NCBI GenBank assembly: GCA_000980375.1
Contig: LARD01000006.1
Coordinates: 22,318 to 86,317 of the forward strand
Origin: Clostridium sp. K4410.MGS-306
GTDB lineage: Bacteria > Cyanobacteriota > Vampirovibrionia > Gastranaerophilales > Gastranaerophilaceae
DNA: 64,000 nucleotides
Direction of reading: 5' to 3'
Within the stretch, counting starts at the first letter, position 1. Each line of letters begins with the position of its first letter. Shown one piece after another: positions 58,896-64,000 of this stretch. Made by a program: the position numbers and the translations under genes. The notes under the pieces were generated by a model, which worked only from the letters and a program-made list of their open reading frames with translations, searched no databases and had not been told where the DNA came from.

Positions 58896-60734
58896 ATGTC
58901 TCAAAATATTCCAAATTTAAAGCCAAATCAGCTGGTTTATACTAACAATCAGTATACACAGCAGCCAAATTTTACAGCAGGAAACGGTACTGTTTCTAGC
59001 GGTAATGCAATTGTTAACAACAACCCTATTCTAAGTCGTGCAGAAAAAGGTGCAAGTGACAATCCGCTTATCCTTCCTTTAGGCACACTGGGGTTTGGTA
59101 CAGCATTAATTGGTTTGACCAATTTTATGAACAAACCACTGCAAACAAAAAATTATGAAGATACTTTTTATCATACAGTGGAAAATAAAGTAAACGATTT
59201 TGCTCAAAAACCAAAGGTATCTCCAGTTTTAGAATATTTAAGCAAGAAAAAACAATGGTTATCAAACAAATTAAATAAATCAGAAATATACAGAACTTTA
59301 AGATACAAACAAAGTATTGGCGGTAGTCAAGTACAGTCACAAGCTGCAGGCTCAAAAGGACATGTTGCTACACGCGCAATGGAAATAATGAAAAAATATA
59401 AAGAAGCCAACCCTAATTATACAGGTTTTGATTCTATTATAAGCAAATACGGAAAAGATGCTTCTTTATTCAAGGATGAAATCCTTAAAGAGTTTGGACT
59501 GGCAGTAAAGAAACTACCAAAAGATGAATTAACAAAAACATTTTCAAAAAGACCTTGGTGGGGACTTGGACTTGTTAAGAACGAATCAAGTCTTTTAGAA
59601 ATAGTTAATAAATCTAAACTCATAGACTATTACAAATCAACGAACAGTAAAGTCGGTCAAAAAGCTGCCGGTTATCTCTTGAGAAGTGCAGAATGTTTGA
59701 CTAACGGCATGTTTTCTGGAAAAGGTGCCGTATTAATCCAGGCCTTTTTCATAGCACAATCCTTGCAAGAAGCTATGAAAGCAGAAAAAGGTGAAAAATT
59801 CTCCACATTTATGGCTTCATTTGCAGAATTGATGGCAATGATGGCTACAATCGGTATTCAAATGAGAATAATGAATTCACTTGCCGGTCTTAAAAATATC
59901 GGTATGTCCGAAGCAAACGTAAAAACAGTACAACAACTTAAACAAATAGCAAACGAAGCTGCTAAATCAGGAAATAAAGCAGCATATGACCAAACATTAG
60001 TACAAATTAAAAGATTACAGAATGTATCTAAAAAAGGTGCAGCTGCAGCAGGTAATACAGCATTGAAATGGTACCAAAAACCTGTAAAATGGCTTGGCAA
60101 CTTAATAAGCTACGGAAGAATAAGAGAAACAATAAAACCTCTTAAAAATAACAAATTTGCAACTTCATTGGCTAAAATACCATACGGATTAAAAGTTGGT
60201 GCCGGTTATGCAGGAAGAATTGCCCTTCTTATGGCTGTTGTTCTGCCAATCTTCTCAGGCACAGCAAAAAAACTTTCTTATGCAATATTTGGCAAACCTG
60301 TAAAAACTCTCGAAAAAGAAAAGAATGAAGGTAAAGAACCACAGCAGGTTCAAGAACAGCCGCAACAGCCTAATACAAACTTGACACAATCTATTGTTAA
60401 ACCTCAAGAACCAAAACCGCAATTGAATACACAACAACCGCAAAATGTGCAAACATATCAAAGCGGAAAACCGGGAAATCTTGTTGATAAAATGCAGCAG
60501 CAATATCAACAAAAACAAAATCCAATAGGTGCACAATCAATGCAGCAATCACCTGTTGCATCAAGTGAGCTCAAAACTCCCGAATATCAAGCAGGCATAA
60601 CAAGAACATATATCCCAAACCCGATATTAGGATACGAAGCACCTGTTAATCCTGCATCAAGCCGCTCTGCACAGATAGATGCTGTTTTAAGACAAGCTGA
60701 CATTGTGGAAGCACAAGCACAAAGATTCATGTAA
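58896..60734 (+). CDS. Orphan membrane protein with N-terminal NFTAG motif
   Basis: A 612-residue protein I cannot assign. The first 45 residues are polar and include QPNFTAGNG (about 23-31), a short Phe-x-(A)-Gly motif like those in proteins at 62908 (PSFSGN) and 16666 (VSFKGL). Hydrophobic segments occur at about 65-85 (LPLGTLGFGTALIGLTNF), 275-290, 308-330 (FMASFAELMAMMATIGIQMR) and 430-455 (IALLMAVVLPIFSGTA). The last 140 residues are Gln/Pro/Asn-rich and disordered. No Sec signal. It may be a large envelope or organelle-like scaffold, unproven. GGAAGG lies about 20 bases upstream, so the ribosome binding site is weak. A perfect hairpin follows. Confidence 0.72.
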   Translation: MSQNIPNLKPNQLVYTNNQYTQQPNFTAGNGTVSSGNAIVNNNPILSRAEKGASDNPLILPLGTLGFGTALIGLTNFMNKPLQTKNYEDTFYHTVENKVNDFAQKPKVSPVLEYLSKKKQWLSNKLNKSEIYRTLRYKQSIGGSQVQSQAAGSKGHVATRAMEIMKKYKEANPNYTGFDSIISKYGKDASLFKDEILKEFGLAVKKLPKDELTKTFSKRPWWGLGLVKNESSLLEIVNKSKLIDYYKSTNSKVGQKAAGYLLRSAECLTNGMFSGKGAVLIQAFFIAQSLQEAMKAEKGEKFSTFMASFAELMAMMATIGIQMRIMNSLAGLKNIGMSEANVKTVQQLKQIANEAAKSGNKAAYDQTLVQIKRLQNVSKKGAAAAGNTALKWYQKPVKWLGNLISYGRIRETIKPLKNNKFATSLAKIPYGLKVGAGYAGRIALLMAVVLPIFSGTAKKLSYAIFGKPVKTLEKEKNEGKEPQQVQEQPQQPNTNLTQSIVKPQEPKPQLNTQQPQNVQTYQSGKPGNLVDKMQQQYQQKQNPIGAQSMQQSPVASSELKTPEYQAGITRTYIPNPILGYEAPVNPASSRSAQIDAVLRQADIVEAQAQRFM

Positions 60735-60756
60735 AAAATTGCATATCAATCAATAT

Positions 60757-60783
60757 AAGCTGTCCAAATAATTTGGACAGCTT
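60757..60783 (+). terminator. Perfect 13-base hairpin after the 612-residue gene
   Basis: AAGCTGTCCAAAT-A-ATTTGGACAGCTT. Perfect palindrome around one base, 23 bases beyond the stop. No T tract follows, so it may be a weak terminator, an mRNA 3' stabiliser or a protein site. Confidence 0.5.
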
Positions 60784-60907
60784 AACAATTTGTAATATTT
60801 ATAAAACTTATAGCAATAAAATAAAAACAACATACTTTATATATATAAGCACATGATTATGTATCTACACTTGGGTATTAAAAGAGAGAAAAGGAAAACA
60901 AGAGAGA

Positions 60908-62827
60908 ATGAGCTACGGTATCACATACGATAGTTCAATAAAAAGGACAGATTCGCTGAGTTTTTATCAGTCGCAACTTCTTGAAGCGGAAAAAGAAGGA
61001 AAAGACACAGCGGATATTCAAGTGTTTAACAATGATTTATTGCCTATGACCGGAACTGAGGTTGAAAAAGAGGATAAAAAGCTCAATCGTGATTTTAATA
61101 TTTCGGAGCTGGTAAAAAAATATAAGAAAAATCCCGCTGATATTCTAAAAGAGTTGAATATCGGCTTTAGTGATGAACAAAAGGAAAAACTGGCCGGAAT
61201 TATTACTGACAAAAAGAAATTAAAAGCATTTTTAGAAATAGCACAAAATGAAAAATTAAGTGCTAACGATATCTATAGTGCAATGGAAACTATAAAAAAT
61301 TATAAACCTTCAAGCTGGCTCAAGAGGGTTGGTAATTCCATAAAAACATTTTTTACAGATTACGAAGAGTTTGAAAAGCTGGCAAAAAGTGAAACAGTCT
61401 ACTATGCTGGAAAATTGAGTGAAAATATGGGACAAATCCGTGAAAAAAGAGAAGATTTCACCGCTGAAGGCACAACACAAATTGCTACAATAATGACAAA
61501 AGAGCCGGACATCAAAGACAATGTTATGCATTTTGTCGTAAAAGATGCAGACAGCAAAAATAAATACTACTCTGAAAAAGATGTTACAAGAGCAGCAACT
61601 TTTATGAGTAACAATGTTAAAAAAGCTGATGAATATACGCAAAATGCGCAAGAAATGGAAGCAATAACAAACGAAAAAGGCCAAATAAAATATACAGCAA
61701 ATACGACTCTTGATGTAGCAGAAAGGGTAACACTAAAAAATGAAATCAAATCTGCAACAATGGCTGTAGCAAAAAAATCAGATATGACAGAAGAGTTTTT
61801 AGGCAACATTTCCAAAAACTTGTTTGATAACCCTGAAATGAGCGAAGTTGTTGAATATCAGGCAACGGCAAAGAACATTGATAACAAGGATAAATTCACA
61901 GCCGGCAATATCAATTCAACATCAAATGAACTTGTTAACGCTAGCTCTAAATACTGTGCAACATATACCCAAACAGTAAAAGAACTCGGTCAAAATCCAA
62001 AGTTAAGAGGTAGTGATATTAACTCAATTGCAAGTGACATTTCAAAACATCCTGAAATAAAAGACCGTGTAATGGAAAAAATTCAAAACGGAAATTACAC
62101 AGTAGATGAAATTGTAAAATACAGCTCACAATGTGCAAAAGAAGCACAGGCTAACAATATAAATGATTCCGCAAAAACAGTATCATCTGTCACTGTCACA
62201 AACAATGTATCATCCAAAGAATCCGAAACAACAGCAAAGACAAGCGCAACTAATCCAATACAAAATAAAACCTCTCAACAAGCAGCTCAAAGGTTTTACG
62301 TAAACAAGCAAGAAAACGACACTACAAAAGTTAAAGAACAAGAAAATGAAATATCAGCCAAAGTCGTTACCATAAACGGTAAAAGCTATGACAGAGACAA
62401 AGTTTTCCATAAGCTTACAATACAATTTGGAACACTGGCTGAACAGGTGTTGGAAAACTTGCACGACCCTGCATTTCTTGATGTATTAAAAACATATGGA
62501 AGCAACAAAATCCTACTTCAAGCTGCATTGGAACAGCCTGAGGTGCTTGAAAAGCTAAAATCAACTTGCAAACTGAGTAAAACAGACCTGGCTCAAACAT
62601 ATGAACAATGCACAAATAGTACAAATACAGATATAATGCTGCTTGCATTATCTACTACTAAAAATGCACACAAAGCAATAGAAATCACCAAACACAGTAA
62701 AACCTTCAACCTTGGTGATCAAACAATTGATATATTAAACAGCAGCAAAGACAGCATAAAAAAACGCGAAGAGCTGGACAACCTGTATCAAACAGGAAAA
62801 TCACAGTCAAAAAAGAATAATAGATAA
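60908..62827 (+). CDS. Orphan helical-repeat protein
   Basis: A 639-residue soluble, helical, Lys/Glu/Asn-rich protein with no signal peptide and no recognised domain. It contains a degenerate repeat of about 30-45 residues: a Pro-Glu/Asp-Ile/Met helix start, then a second helix with Ser/Thr-x2-Asp/Asn-Ile/Val. Copies are seen at about 199-232 (EPDIKDNVMHFV...SEKDVTRAA), 308-342 (NPEMSEVVEYQA...TAGNINSTS), 381-408 (HPEIKDRVMEKI...TVDEIVKYS) and near the C-terminus (QPEVLEKLKSTC KLSKTDLAQ). A half-copy lies at about 101-129. Such arrays usually make superhelical binding surfaces. A GAGAGA-type site precedes the ATG. Single gene. Confidence 0.73.
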   Translation: MSYGITYDSSIKRTDSLSFYQSQLLEAEKEGKDTADIQVFNNDLLPMTGTEVEKEDKKLNRDFNISELVKKYKKNPADILKELNIGFSDEQKEKLAGIITDKKKLKAFLEIAQNEKLSANDIYSAMETIKNYKPSSWLKRVGNSIKTFFTDYEEFEKLAKSETVYYAGKLSENMGQIREKREDFTAEGTTQIATIMTKEPDIKDNVMHFVVKDADSKNKYYSEKDVTRAATFMSNNVKKADEYTQNAQEMEAITNEKGQIKYTANTTLDVAERVTLKNEIKSATMAVAKKSDMTEEFLGNISKNLFDNPEMSEVVEYQATAKNIDNKDKFTAGNINSTSNELVNASSKYCATYTQTVKELGQNPKLRGSDINSIASDISKHPEIKDRVMEKIQNGNYTVDEIVKYSSQCAKEAQANNINDSAKTVSSVTVTNNVSSKESETTAKTSATNPIQNKTSQQAAQRFYVNKQENDTTKVKEQENEISAKVVTINGKSYDRDKVFHKLTIQFGTLAEQVLENLHDPAFLDVLKTYGSNKILLQAALEQPEVLEKLKSTCKLSKTDLAQTYEQCTNSTNTDIMLLALSTTKNAHKAIEITKHSKTFNLGDQTIDILNSSKDSIKKREELDNLYQTGKSQSKKNNR

Positions 62828-62907
62828 ATATATTTTGTCTTTTCAAAAATATTACTTGATAAAAACTTTTTTTTGAATATCATAAAGTTAAAATAAGGAA
62901 ATATTTT

Positions 62908-63693
62908 ATGATTAGACCAATAGCAAATATTAACTGCAATTATAATCTTGTAAACAAAAATAATCCTTCATTTAGCGGTAATTATAAATCAGGAATAAAT
63001 TTTATTGTTAAATCTGAAAAATTACCTGTGAACAAATTAATAAAACAAGTAAAAGAGTTAGTATTTAACCGTGCTGGCAAAATATTTTCACAAAAATCCA
63101 AAGCTGCAAAATTACCTGTTGCTAATAAACCACTTACAGCGGCAATGGCACTTGAAAAAGGAAAAGATTTTAATTCTAAGTTTGTCGAAGAAACATTAAG
63201 AAATGCCCAATATGGCCCTGGGTCTACAACATATACAGATACAACTATATTAATTAATAGAATACCAAAAGAATTTTTACCTAATAAACCTTGGGATCCT
63301 CCAATGACTGACAGCGGACATCTTACTCATTCTGCAAAAGAATCGATAATCAAACAGGTTGAAAACTCTAATATGCCTTCATATGAAAAAGAAAGTCTTA
63401 TAAGAGATATAAAACGTAATTACATTGATGAAACAGGGAAAAATGATATCATTACTTTTGCTGGCGCAAAAGAAAACGTGAATGTACAAGATTTAAATCC
63501 AAAAGATTTTGATATAAGTGATGCTATTGATAAGCATCTGGATATTGGGATTGATGCCGTTGAACATTATGGACAAGCCATTGAACACAGTATTGACCAC
63601 GGTGTAGAACAAGGCCTGGAACATGGTATTGAACAGAGTTTAGAAAATGGTCTTGACCATGGGGTAGACATTTTTTTTGATTTATTAACCTAG
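62908..63693 (+). CDS. Orphan protein with C-terminal tetrapeptide repeats
   Basis: A 261-residue protein. The N-terminus has NNPSFSGNYKSG (about 18-29), sharing a Phe-Ser-Gly motif with other orphan proteins here. The middle is mixed and contains YGPGSTTYTDTTILINRIPK. Residues 225-252 are seven consecutive four-residue units of the form (I/V/L)-(E/D)-(H/Q/N)-(G/S): IEHS IDHG VEQG LEHG IEQS LENG LDHG. This would make a helix or tight turn array with regularly spaced His and acidic residues, suited to metal or partner binding (inference). AAGGAAA lies before the ATG. Function unknown. Confidence 0.72.
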   Translation: MIRPIANINCNYNLVNKNNPSFSGNYKSGINFIVKSEKLPVNKLIKQVKELVFNRAGKIFSQKSKAAKLPVANKPLTAAMALEKGKDFNSKFVEETLRNAQYGPGSTTYTDTTILINRIPKEFLPNKPWDPPMTDSGHLTHSAKESIIKQVENSNMPSYEKESLIRDIKRNYIDETGKNDIITFAGAKENVNVQDLNPKDFDISDAIDKHLDIGIDAVEHYGQAIEHSIDHGVEQGLEHGIEQSLENGLDHGVDIFFDLLT

Positions 63694-63702
63694 ATTTCTC
63701 TA

Positions 63703-64000
63703 TTAAATATGCACTTCGCCCGTTGTCATCAAAAAGGGCATATTTTTCTTAAGAACATCTTTAGGCGCTTTAATTTCAATTAAAGAAGGCTTGTCCAATA
63801 CCTCTTTTGCGGCTTGTTTTATGTCTTCTATTGTTATCTCATCAATTATCGAATACAGTTTTTTGTAAGTTTGTGCGTCATAGTTTTTTAACAAACTCAA
63901 CTTACCTTCTGAAGCATTGTTCAAGTATGCTATATTTGCTTTTACAAGTACTTTAGCATTTTCAAATAGTTTAGATTCTATTTCTCCGTTAGACAGTTCA
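63703..64000 (-). CDS. C-terminal end of a probable M16-family peptidase (cut by window edge)
   Basis: The open frame continues beyond the window; 98 codons plus stop are visible. The sequence ELSNGEIESKLFENAKVLVK, then NIAYLNNASEGKLSLLKNYD and YKKLYSIIDEITIEDIKQAA with KEVLDKPSLIEIKAP, follows the pattern of the closing helices and last strand of M16 (insulinase/processing-peptidase) repeat domains (a long helix, a short loop, Val/Ile-Thr-x-Glu-Asp before a helix, then a final strand). No catalytic residues lie in this part. The assignment is by pattern only. Confidence 0.55.
   Translation of the reverse strand, partial: ELSNGEIESKLFENAKVLVKANIAYLNNASEGKLSLLKNYDAQTYKKLYSIIDEITIEDIKQAAKEVLDKPSLIEIKAPKDVLKKNMPFLMTTGEVHI

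Overview
The window is 64 kb of AT-rich bacterial chromosome (mid-30s % G+C by eye), densely packed, using the standard bacterial code and mostly AGGAG-type ribosome binding sites. Gram-negative envelope functions (dTDP-rhamnose synthesis, an MCE/MlaD protein, a SIMPL protein), a cyanobacteria-like RNase E/G, B-vitamin genes, Etf-linked redox and many lineage-specific alpha-helical proteins together suggest a gut-type, fermentative relative of Cyanobacteria (Gastranaerophilales/Melainabacteria). That placement is inference from gene content; no rRNA or tRNA gene was seen to confirm it.

Layout. 1-1742 (-): end of a dTDP-L-rhamnose operon (rfbC-rfbB-rfbD). 1863-3194 (+): MATE transporter. 3191-9843 (-): eight tightly spaced housekeeping genes (GlcD-type oxidase, cutA, zincin, MCE protein, upp, pgeF, SEC-C protein, uracil-DNA glycosylase). 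10043-10750 (+): exported HtrA-like protease. 10767-14854 (-): a lineage-specific locus of two long and one short member of a family beginning MGMA(A/T)SQ, with three further unknown proteins; a fourth, shorter relative lies at 42874. 15089-16117 (-): ilvC. 16553-19685: small and large orphan proteins. 19772-25073 (-): mnmD, a flavoprotein, ribE, ribBA and a GNAT. 25330 (+): NarL-type regulator. 25989-30216 (-): nadB-nadC-etfB-etfA. 30388-33396: two related Pro/Gln-rich proteins and a bacterial EF-hand protein. 33561-38704 (+): radical SAM and RNase E/G operon. 38710-44699: coaX, lspA, rluD-type synthase, engB and small membrane proteins. 44818-47989 (-): ligA, a membrane protein and a SIMPL protein. 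48057 (+): PLP decarboxylase. 49412-54101 (-): YcsF-like, YvcK, panB, panC and a membrane protein. 54297-56034 (+): rimP-nusA with a hairpin leader. 56084-58134 (-): small protein and U32 protein. 58246-63693 (+): rplI and three large orphan proteins. 63703-64000 (-): C-terminus of a probable M16 peptidase.

Themes. Cofactor synthesis is concentrated here: riboflavin (ribE, ribBA), NAD (nadB, nadC), pantothenate/CoA (panB, panC, coaX, with ilvC supplying 2-oxoisovalerate precursor). Flavin redox recurs (GlcD-type oxidase, EtfAB, FAD oxidoreductase, NadB), and nadBC is translationally coupled to etfBA. The most likely undescribed material is the MGMAASQ family and its operon, followed by the PEYNAIKI pair, the helical-repeat protein at 60908, the tetrapeptide-repeat protein at 62908, and short elements shared upstream of several orphan genes. 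No CRISPR array, insertion sequence, prophage or RNA gene was found.
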